In this document: positions 16,490-26,365 of the stretch, piece after piece
Numbering within the stretch: the first letter of the stretch is position 1
Layout: each line of letters begins with the position of its first letter
From: Pseudomonas sp. Ga0074129
GTDB lineage: Bacteria; Pseudomonadota; Gammaproteobacteria; Pseudomonadales; Pseudomonadaceae
Length of the DNA: 64,000 nt
Reading direction: 5' to 3'
NCBI GenBank assembly: GCA_001465025.1
Contig: LNDO01000091.1
Coordinates: forward strand, 34,771 to 98,770
Notes under the pieces: generated by a model
Database searches by the model: none
What the model was told of the DNA's origin: nothing
Seen by the model: only the letters and a program-made list of their open reading frames with translations
Translations under genes and position numbers: made by a program

Positions 16490-16636
16490 AGGCACCTCTC
16501 ATCAGTCCAGACAGGCGCGCAGGATTGCCCGAACGCTGATACAAGGCAGCCATCTTTGCGCCAGTTACTGGCGCGCAAGGCCTGCATCAGTGCGGCGAAA
16601 TGGGAACAGAGGAAACAGCCGCAGGTGGGCGTAGGG

Positions 16637-17905
16637 TTACGCTGCGCGCTGTACCGGCCGGCCCTGACGCCAGAAGTACAACCACACCAGCGGTAACGCC
16701 AACAGCCCGAGCAGCGCCGCACCGACAAACAAACCGGCATAGCCCAGCTGTTCGGCCAGCCAACCGCTGTTCGCACCCACCAGCCCGGCCAGCAGCAGTT
16801 GCACACTGGCCTGCAGGGTGAAGTCGGCCCCTTCATGCTCAGGCCGGCATTGGCGCATCATCGCGGCGAACAGGGCCACCGTGGACATGCCATCGGCCGC
16901 CTGCTCAAACAACGCCAACGCGTACACCCGCGCCGTGTCCGCGCCGGCGTCCACCAACAAGGCCATCGCGCCGATGCCGGCCGCTTGCAGCAGGCCAAAC
17001 AGCAGCAACGCCTGCATCACGCCCAGGCGCGCATACAGCAGCCCGCCGGCAAACGCCCCGGCGATCCCCACCAGGCTGCTGATCAGGGTCAGCTGGCCCA
17101 ACGCAGCGTTGCTCCAGCCCTGATCCACCAGCATCGGCTTGATCATCGGCGAACCCAACGCATCGCCCAGCTTGAAGCTCAGCAACACCGCCAGCCAGAA
17201 CAGCATGCCGGGCTGCAGCAACAGACCCCGGTAATGCCGCAGCAACAGCCCGGGGCCGGCAGGCTCGGCCAGCGCCGGCTGAAACGGCAACTCGCGCTTT
17301 TCGTTAAACCGCCAGATCGGCAGCGTCATCAGCACCAGCAACAACGCGACCAGCGCCAGACTGAGGTTCCAACCCAAGGTATCCATGGCCAGCAACAGAC
17401 CGCTGCCGCTGACCAGCATGCCAACCTTGTAGCCACCCACCTGCAGGCTGTTGCCCAGCCCGCGCCAACGCTCCGGCAACAGGCGCACGGCCAGGCCGTC
17501 GGTGGCAATGTCCTGGGTCGAGGCGGCCAGGTTGATCAGCAGCAACAAAGCGATCAGCAGCGGGAAATACGCGTCAAACAGCCGCTCGGGATTGAACAGC
17601 GCCAGACCGCTGACAATGGCAATCACGCTCATCTGCAGCGGCACAATCCAGCCCCGGTGATGGCCCAGCCGCGGCGACGCCAGACGGTCCACCCACGGCG
17701 CCCACAGCACCTTGAGCAACCAGGGCAGCGCCAGCAGCTTGAGCAAGCCGATCATCGCCAGATCAACCCCCTGCTGGCGCAGCAGCACCGGCAGCGAATG
17801 CGCCATCAAGCCCGCTGGCAAGCCCTGTGCGCAATACAACGAAGCCAACAGAATCAGGGTGGCATTGGCCGGGCGGGCCGTCAGTGCAGCAGAGGTGGGC
17901 AGCAT
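16637..17905 (-). CDS. AmpG-like / RhtX-family MFS transporter
   Basis: A 422-residue, ~12-helix major facilitator. The start LILLASLYCAQGLPAGLMAHSLPVLLRQQGVDLAMIGLLKLLALPWLLKVLWAPWVDR is typical of AmpG and of the RhtX/FptX siderophore importers, with AAST-QDIATDGLAVRLLPE in the fourth-fifth helix region. I chose the ATG at 17905 (CAGGATC upstream) rather than the frame beginning at 17962, whose leader is unlike the family. AmpG imports anhydromuropeptides and RhtX-like proteins import siderophores; nothing nearby decides between them. The next gene downstream on the same strand belongs to an unrelated protein. Confidence 0.75.
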   Translation of the reverse strand: MLPTSAALTARPANATLILLASLYCAQGLPAGLMAHSLPVLLRQQGVDLAMIGLLKLLALPWLLKVLWAPWVDRLASPRLGHHRGWIVPLQMSVIAIVSGLALFNPERLFDAYFPLLIALLLLINLAASTQDIATDGLAVRLLPERWRGLGNSLQVGGYKVGMLVSGSGLLLAMDTLGWNLSLALVALLLVLMTLPIWRFNEKRELPFQPALAEPAGPGLLLRHYRGLLLQPGMLFWLAVLLSFKLGDALGSPMIKPMLVDQGWSNAALGQLTLISSLVGIAGAFAGGLLYARLGVMQALLLFGLLQAAGIGAMALLVDAGADTARVYALALFEQAADGMSTVALFAAMMRQCRPEHEGADFTLQASVQLLLAGLVGANSGWLAEQLGYAGLFVGAALLGLLALPLVWLYFWRQGRPVQRAA

Positions 17906-17971
17906 GGATGATCCTGCACGGCAAAAAAGCGCGACAGTAACGAGCAGCACCGCCGCACACAAGCCTGCACG

Positions 17972-20854
17972 CTAGAGGTCATCCCCCTGCTCGCGCAACA
18001 ACTGAGCAAACTGTTCGGCCGGCACCGGCTTGCTGATCAGGTAACCCTGAATCTCGTCGCAACGCTGGGTCTTGAGGAAGTCCATCTGCGCTTGGGTTTC
18101 CACCCCCTCCGCCACCACCTTGAGCTCCAGGCTGTGGGCCATGGCGATGATGGCACGGGTGATGGCGGCGTCTTCGCTGCCGGGGGTGAGGTCGCGGATA
18201 AAGGTCTGGTCGATCTTCACGTAATCCACCGGGAAGCGCTTGAGGTAGCTGAGCGAGGAATAACCGGTGCCGAAGTCATCGATGGCCAACTTGACGCCCA
18301 GTTCACGCAATTGGCGGAAGGTGCTGATGACGCTTTCGACGTTGTCCAACAGCTGACTTTCGGTCAGTTCCAGCTCCAGAAACTGCGCCTCTAGTCCGGT
18401 TTCATCGAGCACCTGACGCACCAGGCTGAGCAGGTTGCCCTGACGCAACTGATGCACCGAGAGGTTCACCGACACGCGAATCTGCGCCAGCCCCTGTTTC
18501 TGCCAGGCGCGCGCCTGTAAGCAGGCCTGACGCAGAACGATCTCGCCGATGGCTCCGATCAGCCCGGTTTCTTCGGCCAGGCCGATAAAGTCGCTGGGCG
18601 GCACCAGCCCCAACTCCGGATGACGCCAACGCACCAGCGCCTCAGCCGCATTGAGGCTATCGGTGGCCAGGCACAACTTGGGCTGATAGAACACCTCCAA
18701 CTGCCCTTCGTGGATACCCTTGCGCAGCTGATTTTCCAGTTGCAGGCGCTCCAGGGTGCAGGCTTGCAGGTTGTCGGTGAAGAACTGGAAGGTATTGCCG
18801 CCCAAATGCTTGGCATGTTGCATGGCCATGTTGGCCTGGCTGACCAAGGCCGAGATTTCCCGCGCGTTATCCGGCAGCAGGCTAATGCCGAGTGAGGCAC
18901 TGACCACCAGTTCATGCCCGCCCAGGGTCATCGGCATGCGTATTTTACTCAGCAGCCGGCTGGCAGTGCGCGCCAGGCTGGAGAGGCTGCCGTAGCTGTC
19001 GAGCAGAATGGCAAATTCATCGCCGGACAAGCGCGCCAAGGTATCGGCTTCTGGCACGGCCTGGCTTAAGCGGCGGCTGACCTGACGCAGTAACTGGTCG
19101 GCGACTTCATGGCCAAGGCTGTCGTTGAGTAATTTGAAGCGATCCAGATCAATGTGCAGCAGGGCAATGCTGCGGCCGCTTTGCCGGGCACGCTGGCTGG
19201 CTTCATGCAGCCGTTCTTTGAACAAGCTGCGGTTGGCCAGGCCGGTCAGTTCGTCGTAATGCGAGAGGTAACGCAGACGCTCTTCAGCTTCACGGCGCGC
19301 GGAGAGGTCGGCGAAGAAGCCGACGATATGGCTGGCAAGCCCGCGTGAATCACGCACCAGATTGAGTTGCAGCCATTGCGGATAGAGCTCGCCGTTTTTC
19401 CGCGTTTCGATCAGTTCGCCACGCCAGGAGCCAGTTTTTTCCAGCTCCAGGCGGATCAGTTGGTACTGCCGGCGGCTGTCATCGCTGCTCGCCAGCCTGA
19501 TCACACTCTTGCCGACGACCTCGTCCAGGCGATAGCCGGTGACGTCACTGAAGGCTTGGTTGACCGACAGCAGCCGGTAGTTCGGGTCGAGGATGACGAT
19601 GCCTTCGCTGGCCGCTTCAAACACCGTGGCAGCCAATTGATGCTGCTGTTCCTCGGCCTTGCGCGCACTGATATCACGCCGCGTGCCGAGCATACGCAAC
19701 ACGCGGCCGTCGGCATCACGCTCAACGGCGCGGCCACGGTCTTCGATCCACACCCAGTGGCCGTCGGCGTGCTTGATGCGGTATTCAACGCGATAGTCGT
19801 CGCTGCGCCCTTTCATGTGTTCAATCAGGGCCTGGCGCAGCACCGGCAGGTCATCCGGGTGCAGGCGTGGAGTCAGGTCGCGCAGCATCACCTGCACCTC
19901 GTGCGGCTCCAGGCCAAAAATCTCCTTGAGGCGCGAGTGGTGCACCGCATCGCTTTGCAGGTCCCAGTCCCACAGGCCCAGCTCGCTGGCTTCAATGGCC
20001 AGGGTCAGCCGTGCGCGGCTTTTACTCAGGGCAACGGTGGTTTCATCCAGTTTCTGGGTGCGCTCAGCCACGCGCCTCTCCAGCTCATCATGGGCTTGAC
20101 GCAATTCGCCCTCGGCGCGGCAACGCTGCTCCACCTCATGCGCCAGTTCGCTGTTAAACCCTTCAGCCTGCTGTTTGGCGTGTTCCAAGTTACTGATCAA
20201 CGCCCGGTTCTGAAACTGCTGCAACAAGCTGCGATGCACCAGCCGATTGACCTGCCAAGCCACCACCAGCAAGGCCACCAGCAGAATGCTGCCCATCAGG
20301 CCCCAGCCTTGTTGCAAGGGGCTGTCGCTGAGCAGCAGAAACGCCAAGGCCGGCACCAGACAAGGCAAGGCAAAGCTCAGGAAAGCCGTCAGGCTGATGG
20401 CATAAGCCACGCTGGCCGAGAGAATGGCCGCCGCGATCAGCCCATAGACCAACGCCTGCAGGAAAAACACATGGCCCGGCACTAGGAAAATCGCGGCAAA
20501 CGCCAGGGTCAGCCCACTGACAGCCGAACCCAGCAAAAACAACTGACGCCAACGCTGTTCGGCCTGCTGGCTGGGCAAGGCCCGGTTGAACGCGCGCACC
20601 TGCACCAGGCGCAGCACGGCCAGAATGACCAGCCATATGGACCAGCCAACCAGCAGCGGCGCAGGCAAAGTGCCCCACAACAAAAAGGCACAGGCCACAC
20701 CGCAGAGCAGCATAAAGAGGGTCAGTACCTGCGAACCCTGGTACAGCATACGGGTGCGCTCGGCGGCAATGTCGGTGGCAAATAGCCGCGTTACTTCCTG
20801 CGTGGAAGTCGGCTTAACGCCATTAACCTGAGCAAAATCAGGTGATGCAGTCAT
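17972..20854 (-). CDS. Membrane-anchored PAS-PAS-GGDEF-EAL cyclic-di-GMP protein
   Basis: A 960-residue signalling protein. About six hydrophobic segments (residues ~38-210) are followed by a coiled coil (~225-275), a PAS/PAC pair (~280-400; [21 protein letters not shown] and [20 protein letters not shown]), a second PAS (~405-525), a GGDEF domain and an EAL domain. The GGDEF signature reads [11 protein letters not shown], so the first Gly is Ser, and the inhibitory RxxD site is PEAD, losing its Arg. The EAL part has [30 protein letters not shown] and EGVET, so all metal and catalytic motifs look intact. Phosphodiesterase activity is likely; diguanylate cyclase activity is possible. Confidence 0.87.
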   Translation of the reverse strand: MTASPDFAQVNGVKPTSTQEVTRLFATDIAAERTRMLYQGSQVLTLFMLLCGVACAFLLWGTLPAPLLVGWSIWLVILAVLRLVQVRAFNRALPSQQAEQRWRQLFLLGSAVSGLTLAFAAIFLVPGHVFFLQALVYGLIAAAILSASVAYAISLTAFLSFALPCLVPALAFLLLSDSPLQQGWGLMGSILLVALLVVAWQVNRLVHRSLLQQFQNRALISNLEHAKQQAEGFNSELAHEVEQRCRAEGELRQAHDELERRVAERTQKLDETTVALSKSRARLTLAIEASELGLWDWDLQSDAVHHSRLKEIFGLEPHEVQVMLRDLTPRLHPDDLPVLRQALIEHMKGRSDDYRVEYRIKHADGHWVWIEDRGRAVERDADGRVLRMLGTRRDISARKAEEQQHQLAATVFEAASEGIVILDPNYRLLSVNQAFSDVTGYRLDEVVGKSVIRLASSDDSRRQYQLIRLELEKTGSWRGELIETRKNGELYPQWLQLNLVRDSRGLASHIVGFFADLSARREAEERLRYLSHYDELTGLANRSLFKERLHEASQRARQSGRSIALLHIDLDRFKLLNDSLGHEVADQLLRQVSRRLSQAVPEADTLARLSGDEFAILLDSYGSLSSLARTASRLLSKIRMPMTLGGHELVVSASLGISLLPDNAREISALVSQANMAMQHAKHLGGNTFQFFTDNLQACTLERLQLENQLRKGIHEGQLEVFYQPKLCLATDSLNAAEALVRWRHPELGLVPPSDFIGLAEETGLIGAIGEIVLRQACLQARAWQKQGLAQIRVSVNLSVHQLRQGNLLSLVRQVLDETGLEAQFLELELTESQLLDNVESVISTFRQLRELGVKLAIDDFGTGYSSLSYLKRFPVDYVKIDQTFIRDLTPGSEDAAITRAIIAMAHSLELKVVAEGVETQAQMDFLKTQRCDEIQGYLISKPVPAEQFAQLLREQGDDL

Positions 20855-21187
20855 AGGCGATTTTCTTATAGTGGTTGCCTAAATATCGGGCCAGCATACC
20901 CGAGCTAGACGCATCGTCCAAGCTGTACGTATGCGAATTAACAGCCCGGAAGCCTAACTTTTGATGGGCGCAGTACAGGCCCACTCAACCTGCACAGCTG
21001 ACTCATCAATCACCCCGTAAACCTGCGCGCCCTTACTGATAACCGCCTGCGTTTTTGCACGCATCTGAGCTTTAAGGGAAAGAAGCGGGTGGGGTGAGGC
21101 TGGGCACAAGCGGCCCAAACCCAGCAAAGCGCATCACGCACCACGGCCTTGTTTGCCCTGCCTGACGCAGCCCCCTAGAATGCCGCG
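20855..21187. other. 333-bp intergenic region with a possible small reverse-strand ORF
   Basis: The divergent promoter region of the GGDEF/EAL gene and uvrD. On the minus strand, 20954-21064 reads MRAKTQAVISKGAQVYGVI...WACTAPIKS and stop (36 residues). This reads like the tail of a small protein, but it has no convincing ribosome site, so it may be a decayed gene. No operator or terminator was recognised. Confidence 0.35.
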
Positions 21188-23392
21188 ATGCACAATGATC
21201 CCGAACTCCTGATTGCTTCACTAAACGATGCCCAACGCCAGGCAGTAGCCGCACGCGTGGGCCGCCAACTGGTGCTGGCCGGTGCTGGCTCCGGTAAAAC
21301 CCGCGTGCTGGTGCACCGCATCGCCTGGTTGATCCAGATCGAGCAGGCCTCGCCGCACAGCATCCTGTCGGTGACCTTCACCAACAAAGCCGCCGCCGAA
21401 ATGCGCCACCGCATCGAGCAGATGCTTGGGCAGAACCCGGCCGGCATGTGGGTGGGTACCTTCCACGGCTTGGCGCATCGTCTGTTACGCGCGCACTGGC
21501 AGGAAGCCGGCCTGGCCGAGAACTTCCAGATTCTCGATTCCGACGACCAGCAACGCATCGTCAAACGGGTGATCCGCGACCTCGGTCTGGATGAACAACG
21601 CTGGCCGCCAAAACAGGCGCAGTGGTTTATCAACGGGCAGAAGGATGAAGGCCTGCGGCCGAAGAACATCCAGCCCGGCGGCGACCTGTTCCTCGCCACC
21701 ATGCTGAAAATCTATGAAGGCTACGAGGCTGCCTGCGCACGCGCCGGGGTCATCGACTTTTCCGAACTGCTGCTGCGCGCGCTCGATTTGTGGCGCGATA
21801 AGCCAGGCCTGCTGGAGCATTACCAGCGGCGCTTCCGGCACATCCTGGTCGACGAGTTTCAGGACACCAACGCCGTGCAATACGCCTGGCTACGTCTGCT
21901 CGCCAAGGGCGGCGACAGCTTGATGGTGGTGGGTGATGACGACCAGTCGATCTACGGCTGGCGCGGCGCGAAAATCGAGAACATCCAGCAGTTCTCTGAC
22001 GACTTTAGCGATGCCGAAGTGATCCGCCTGGAGCAGAACTACCGCTCCACCGCGGGCATCCTCAAGGCCGCCAACGCGCTGATCGCCAACAACCAAGGCC
22101 GGTTGGGCAAAGAACTGTGGACCGAAGACGGCGACGGCGAGCCGATCAACCTGTACGCCGCGTTCAACGAGCACGACGAAGCCCGCTACGTGGTCGAGTC
22201 CATCGAAGACGCCCTGCGCAAAGACGGCCTCAAGCGCAGCGAAATCGCCATTCTCTATCGCTCCAACGCTCAGTCGCGGGTGCTCGAAGAAGCCCTGCTG
22301 CGCGAGAAAATTCCGTACCGCATTTATGGCGGCCAGCGCTTCTTCGAGCGTGCGGAAATCAAAAACGCCATGGCCTACCTGCGCCTGCTCGACGGTCGCG
22401 GCAACGACGCCGCGCTGGAACGCATCATCAACGTGCCGGCACGCGGCATCGGTGAGAAAAGTATCGAAGCCATCCGCGAATACGCCCGCGCTCATGAGGT
22501 GTCGATGTGGGGCGCGCTGCACCTGATGGTCAGCAGCAAAGCCCTGCCCGCCCGTGCCTCGGGCGCGCTGGCCGGGTTTATCGAACTGATCAATAACCTG
22601 TCGGCCAAGGTGCTGGACATGCCGCTGCACCTGATGACCCAGACGGTCATCGAGCAAAGCGGGCTGATTGCCTACCACCAGGCGGAAAAAGGCGAAAAGG
22701 GCCAGGCACGGGTGGAAAACCTGGAAGAACTGGTCAGCGCCGCGCGCACCTTCGACAACGACGAAGGCGAAGACATGACTCCGCTGCAAGCCTTCCTCAC
22801 CCACGCCTCCTTGGAGGCCGGTGACACCCAAGCTGCCGAGAACGAAGACAGCGTGCAGCTGATGACCCTGCACAGCGCCAAAGGCCTGGAGTTCCCGCAG
22901 GTGTTTCTGGTGGGCATGGAAGAAGGCCTGTTCCCGCACAAGATGAGCCTGGAAGAGCCCGGCCGCCTGGAAGAAGAGCGGCGTCTGGCCTACGTCGGCA
23001 TCACCCGCGCCATGCGTAAGCTGGTCATCACCTATGCGGAAACCCGTCGCCTGTATGGCAGCGAGACCTACAACAAGGTGTCGCGCTTCGTCCGCGAGAT
23101 TCCGCCGCAGCTGATTCAGGAAGTACGCCTGAGCAACAGCGTCAGCCGCCCCTTTGGCGCGGTGAGTCGCAACATGGGCGGCAACAGCATGAGTGGCGAC
23201 AGTATGTTCGCTGGCAGCGCGGTGCCGGATACCGGTTTCAACCTGGGTCAGCGCGTGCAGCATTCACTGTTCGGCGAAGGCACCATCCTCAACTTCGAAG
23301 GTTCCGGCGCACAAGCGCGGGTACAGGTGAATTTCGAAAGCGAAGGCAGCAAATGGTTAATGCTCAGCTACGCCAAGCTGCAAGCGCTGTAA
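21188..23392 (+). CDS. uvrD: DNA helicase II UvrD
   Basis: A 734-residue superfamily-1A helicase (3'-5'). Motifs in order: Q-motif LNDAQRQAVAA, Walker A LAGAGSGKTRVLVHRI (residues ~30-45), motif Ia SVTFTNKAAAEMR, motif II LVDEFQDTN, motif III VVGDDDQSIYGWRGA, motif IV IRLEQNYRS, motif V LMTLHSAKGLEFPQVFLVGMEEGLFP and motif VI EERRLAYVGITRA. The C-terminus ends with a Tudor-like stretch (FNLGQRVQHSLFGEGTILNFEGSG) typical of UvrD/PcrA. It acts in nucleotide excision and mismatch repair. It is a single-gene unit. The length is normal for the family. Confidence 0.95.
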   Translation: MHNDPELLIASLNDAQRQAVAARVGRQLVLAGAGSGKTRVLVHRIAWLIQIEQASPHSILSVTFTNKAAAEMRHRIEQMLGQNPAGMWVGTFHGLAHRLLRAHWQEAGLAENFQILDSDDQQRIVKRVIRDLGLDEQRWPPKQAQWFINGQKDEGLRPKNIQPGGDLFLATMLKIYEGYEAACARAGVIDFSELLLRALDLWRDKPGLLEHYQRRFRHILVDEFQDTNAVQYAWLRLLAKGGDSLMVVGDDDQSIYGWRGAKIENIQQFSDDFSDAEVIRLEQNYRSTAGILKAANALIANNQGRLGKELWTEDGDGEPINLYAAFNEHDEARYVVESIEDALRKDGLKRSEIAILYRSNAQSRVLEEALLREKIPYRIYGGQRFFERAEIKNAMAYLRLLDGRGNDAALERIINVPARGIGEKSIEAIREYARAHEVSMWGALHLMVSSKALPARASGALAGFIELINNLSAKVLDMPLHLMTQTVIEQSGLIAYHQAEKGEKGQARVENLEELVSAARTFDNDEGEDMTPLQAFLTHASLEAGDTQAAENEDSVQLMTLHSAKGLEFPQVFLVGMEEGLFPHKMSLEEPGRLEEERRLAYVGITRAMRKLVITYAETRRLYGSETYNKVSRFVREIPPQLIQEVRLSNSVSRPFGAVSRNMGGNSMSGDSMFAGSAVPDTGFNLGQRVQHSLFGEGTILNFEGSGAQARVQVNFESEGSKWLMLSYAKLQAL

Positions 23393-23459
23393 CAACCGGC
23401 CGGAGTGCTTATCGTAGGTTGCAGGCCATACACCCTACGCCCTGTAACGTTTAAGACCG

Positions 23460-23526
23460 GTAGCCCGGATGCAATCCGGGAGCGATGTAAGCCATTGAAC
23501 CCGCCCCCGGATTGCATCCGGGCTAC
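23460..23526. repeat. REP-like palindrome, GTAGCCCGGATGC type
   Basis: A 21-bp arm beginning GTAGCCCGGATGCAATCC (23460-23480) is repeated as its exact reverse complement ending at 23526, around a ~25-base spacer. A near copy lies at 55923-55990. Such palindromes occur in many copies between genes of Pseudomonas. Confidence 0.8.
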
Positions 23527-23552
23527 GCGCTGCAGGCGCTTTACGACAGACC

Positions 23553-23617
23553 GTAGGAGCGGGCCATGCCCGCGATGCTTTTTCGGGTGCCTGCTGTCGC
23601 GGCCATGGGCCGCTCCT
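23553..23617. repeat. REP-like palindrome, GTAGGAGCGG type
   Basis: GTAGGAGCGGGCCATGCCCG... pairs imperfectly with TCGCGGCCATGGGCCGCTCC across a ~20-base spacer. It lies 27 bp after the previous element, giving a cluster of two palindromes between uvrD and the TRAP lipoprotein gene. This cluster could stabilise uvrD mRNA or isolate the following gene. Confidence 0.7.
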
Positions 23618-23667
23618 TCAAGGTGTCCAGCGTGATTGATCGTCCATTCAAACAATAAGGAGCTCAC

Positions 23668-24756
23668 ATGATTCGCCGTCCTCTGCTGCTCGCCAGCGCC
23701 CTGCTCGCCGCCTTCGGGCTGGCTGGCTGCAAGGAAGAACCCGCCGCCCCGCAAGCCAGCGCAGAGCCGGCGCAGACCTACCACTGGAAGATGGTCACCG
23801 CCTGGCCGAAGAACTTCCCCGGTTTGGGCACCGCCGCCGAGCGCTTGTCCGAGCGAGTGGCGACCATGAGCAATGGCCGCCTGACGATTAAGGTCTATGC
23901 CGGCGGCGAGTTGGTGCCACCGCTTGAGGTGTTCGATGCCGTGTCACGCGGCACCGCCGAACTGGGCCATGGCGCAGCGTATTACTGGAAGGGCAAGGTG
24001 CCGGCGGCGCAGTTCTTTACCGCCGTGCCGTTTGGCCTGTCCACCAGCGAAATGAATGCCTGGCTGAGCAAGGGTGGTGGTCAGGCCTTGTGGGATGAAG
24101 CCTACGCACCCTTCGGCGTGAAGCCGCTGGCGGTGGGCAACACAGGCATGCAGATGGGCGGTTGGTATAACAAGGAAATCAACAGCCTCGACGACCTCAA
24201 AGGCTTGAAAATCCGCATGCCGGGCCTGGGCGGCGAAGTGCTCAGCCGACTCGGTGCCACCACCGTCAACCTGCCCGGCGGTGAGATCTTCACCGCCCTG
24301 CAGACCAGCGCCATCGATGCCACCGACTGGGTCAGCCCGTTCAACGATCAGGCCTTCGGCTTGCACAAGGCAGCCAAGTACTACTACTTCCCCGGCTGGC
24401 AGGAGCCACAGGCAGTGCTGGAACTGCTGATCAACCAAAAGGCGCTGGACAGCCTGCCGGCTGATTTACAGGCAATCCTCACTGAAGCCACACGCGCCGC
24501 CAATCAGGACATGCTCGACGATTACGTCTACCACAACGCCCTGGCGCTGGATCAGTTGAAGCAATCGGGCACCTTGCTCAAGCGCTTCCCGGATGAAGTG
24601 CTCAGCGCCATGCAGCGCGAATCCGAGGTCGTGCTGGGCGAACTGGCCGCACAGAGTGAACTCAACGGCCGCATCTGGGCGTCGATGCAGGCCTTCCAAG
24701 CGCAGGTTAGCCAGATGCACAAGCTCTCGGAAAAAGAGCTGTACGACTGGCGTTAA
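23668..24756 (+). CDS. TRAP transporter solute-binding lipoprotein (DctP family, TakP-like)
   Basis: A 362-residue DctP-type extracytoplasmic receptor. The leader MIRRPLLLASALLAAFGLAGC ends in a lipobox LAGC, so it is predicted to be lipidated. The body starts YHWKMVTAWPKNFPGLGTAAERLSERVATMSNGRL and contains KIRMPGLGGEVLSRLGATTVNLPGGEIFTALQTSAIDATDWV, typical of the 2-oxoacid/lactate (TakP/FcbT-like) branch. AAGGAGC precedes the ATG. No DctQ or DctM permease gene lies on either side, so this is an orphan receptor here. It either works with permeases encoded elsewhere or has another role. Confidence 0.85.
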   Translation: MIRRPLLLASALLAAFGLAGCKEEPAAPQASAEPAQTYHWKMVTAWPKNFPGLGTAAERLSERVATMSNGRLTIKVYAGGELVPPLEVFDAVSRGTAELGHGAAYYWKGKVPAAQFFTAVPFGLSTSEMNAWLSKGGGQALWDEAYAPFGVKPLAVGNTGMQMGGWYNKEINSLDDLKGLKIRMPGLGGEVLSRLGATTVNLPGGEIFTALQTSAIDATDWVSPFNDQAFGLHKAAKYYYFPGWQEPQAVLELLINQKALDSLPADLQAILTEATRAANQDMLDDYVYHNALALDQLKQSGTLLKRFPDEVLSAMQRESEVVLGELAAQSELNGRIWASMQAFQAQVSQMHKLSEKELYDWR

Positions 24757-24777
24757 GCGCACGCCTTGCACCCTCTC

Positions 24778-24809
24778 GCGCCGCCTGAGCCTGACCCGCT
24801 CAGCGGCGC
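24778..24809 (+). terminator. GC-rich stem-loop after the TRAP lipoprotein gene
   Basis: GCGCCGCCTGAGC pairs with GCTCAGCGGCGC (one bulge) around a seven-base loop, 22 bp after the stop codon. No T-run follows, so it could be a factor-dependent or mRNA-protecting hairpin. Confidence 0.4.
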
Positions 24810-24957
24810 ATTGCCGATCCACCATTCACGCGCCACGCCCCAGCATCACTGCGCAACCGCGCGGCGGGCAAAAGTCGGAAACACTCTATGCCTAGCCAGC
24901 CACGCGTGCGCCGGGCAAGATGCGCGCGTAGATCCATCAACCAAGAGACAGCCCACC

Positions 24958-25806
24958 ATGCAGCGTTTCCTTAGCATCGCCCTGGCCATGTGCCTTAGCC
25001 TGGGGCTTACCATGAGTTTCGACGCCGAAGCCAAGCGCATGGGCAGCGGCAAATCCTTTGGTTCCGCGCCCAGCCATCAGGCTCGTCAAGCGCCGACCCA
25101 ACAACAAGCCGCCGCTCCGGCTGCTGGCCGTCAACCTGCCGCCGCCAGCGGCGCATCGAAGTGGATGGGCCCGCTGGCCGGTCTGGCTGCAGGCGGCCTG
25201 CTGGCAGCCATGTTCATGGGTGGCGGCTTTGAAGGCCTGCAGATCATGGACATGCTGATCTTCGGCCTGATCGCCTTCCTGCTGTTCCGCTTCCTCGCTG
25301 CCCGTCGTCGCCAGGCCCAGCCAGCTGCCGCCGGTGGCGCGCCGTATCAGCGTGAAATGCCGACCCAGGCTGCCCCTAGCTCGATCTTCGGCGGCAATGC
25401 TGCCAGTGCTGCAATCAAGCCCGTGATCAATGCTCCGGCCTGGTTCAACGAGCAGAGCTTTGTCAGCGCTGGCCGTGAGCACTTCCTCAGCCTGCAACAG
25501 CACTGGGACGCCAACGAAATGGACAAGATTGCCGAGTTCGTCACCCCGCAGCTGCTGGAGTTCCTCAGCCGTGAGCGTGCCGATCTGGGTGAAGGCTTCC
25601 AGTCCACTTATGTCGATGACCTTGATGTGCAACTCGACGGCGTCGATGACCACAGCGACAAGACCATCGCCACCCTGACCTTTACTGGCGTCGCCAAAAC
25701 TTCGCGCTTTGATCAAGGTGAAGCCTTCAGTGAGAGCTGGCGCCTTGAGCGTCAGGCCGGTGATAACCAGCCGTGGCTGGTAGCCGGTATCCGCCAGAAC
25801 GGCTGA
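24958..25806 (+). CDS. Tim44-like domain membrane protein
   Basis: A 282-residue protein. A signal peptide (MQRFLSIALAMCLSLGLTMSFDAEA) is followed by a low-complexity Gln/Ala/Pro stretch (KSFGSAPSHQARQAPTQQQ, residues ~34-60) and one or two membrane helices around residues 65-110 (LAGLAAGGLLAAMF and IMDMLIFGLIAFLLFRFLA). A C-terminal Tim44-like domain covers ~150-282 (WFNEQSFVSAGREHFLSLQQHWDANEMDKIAEFVTP). The start at 24958 keeps the signal peptide; the open frame upstream has no ribosome site. This architecture is common in Pseudomonas and other proteobacteria and its function is not established. A strong terminator follows. Confidence 0.82.
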   Translation: MQRFLSIALAMCLSLGLTMSFDAEAKRMGSGKSFGSAPSHQARQAPTQQQAAAPAAGRQPAAASGASKWMGPLAGLAAGGLLAAMFMGGGFEGLQIMDMLIFGLIAFLLFRFLAARRRQAQPAAAGGAPYQREMPTQAAPSSIFGGNAASAAIKPVINAPAWFNEQSFVSAGREHFLSLQQHWDANEMDKIAEFVTPQLLEFLSRERADLGEGFQSTYVDDLDVQLDGVDDHSDKTIATLTFTGVAKTSRFDQGEAFSESWRLERQAGDNQPWLVAGIRQNG

Positions 25807-25821
25807 TGCATCAGCTTCATC

Positions 25822-25850
25822 AAAAAACCCGGGCTTGCCCGGGTTTTGTG
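25822..25850. terminator. Rho-independent terminator
   Basis: AAAAAACCCGGGCTTGCCCGGGTTTT: a GC stem ACCCGGG/CCCGGGT flanked by A- and T-runs, so it can work in both directions. It lies 15 bp after the Tim44-like gene. Confidence 0.9.
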
Positions 25851-25982
25851 TTTTTAAGCGCACTCAAAGCGACCGAAATAGAGGCCAAACGGGCCAGACA
25901 GGACGAAAGACCTGCATACCCTTTACCCGCCTGATGACGCACACTGCACCTTTCCCAGAACCACTCTGACGAGGACAGCAGC

Positions 25983-26351
25983 ATGATCGGATACAGCATG
26001 GTCGGCACCAATGACCTGGAAAAAGCCAAGGCTTTCTACACCGCGTTACTGGCTGAGATGGGTGCAAAAATCGTGATGGATGTGGGCCGCGCGGCCTTTT
26101 ACGGGGCCGGTAAAGGTCAGCCCATGCTGGGTGTGTGCCTGCCGTTCGATAAACAGGCGGCCACTCCTGGCAACGGCAACATGATCGCCCTGCCCGGCGG
26201 CTCGCGTGAAGGTGTCGACAAACTCTACGCCAAAGCCCTCGAATTGGGCGCGACCTGCGAAGGTCAACCGGGCGAGCGCATGCCCGGCTTCTACGGGGCC
26301 TACTTCCGCGATCTGGACGGCAACAAGCTGGCGTTCTTCCACATGGGCTAA
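25983..26351 (+). CDS. Glyoxalase/bleomycin-resistance (VOC) family protein
   Basis: A 122-residue vicinal-oxygen-chelate protein. It begins MIGYSMVGTNDLEKAKAFYTALLAEMGAK, the usual first beta-alpha unit, and ends FYGAYFRDLDGNKLAFFHMG, the usual last strand with a DGNK turn. GAGGACA lies before the ATG. Metal ligands of true glyoxalase I are not fully evident, so the substrate is open. It is a single-gene unit, convergent with the next gene. Confidence 0.85.
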   Translation: MIGYSMVGTNDLEKAKAFYTALLAEMGAKIVMDVGRAAFYGAGKGQPMLGVCLPFDKQAATPGNGNMIALPGGSREGVDKLYAKALELGATCEGQPGERMPGFYGAYFRDLDGNKLAFFHMG

Positions 26352-26365
26352 AAGCCCACCCCGCC

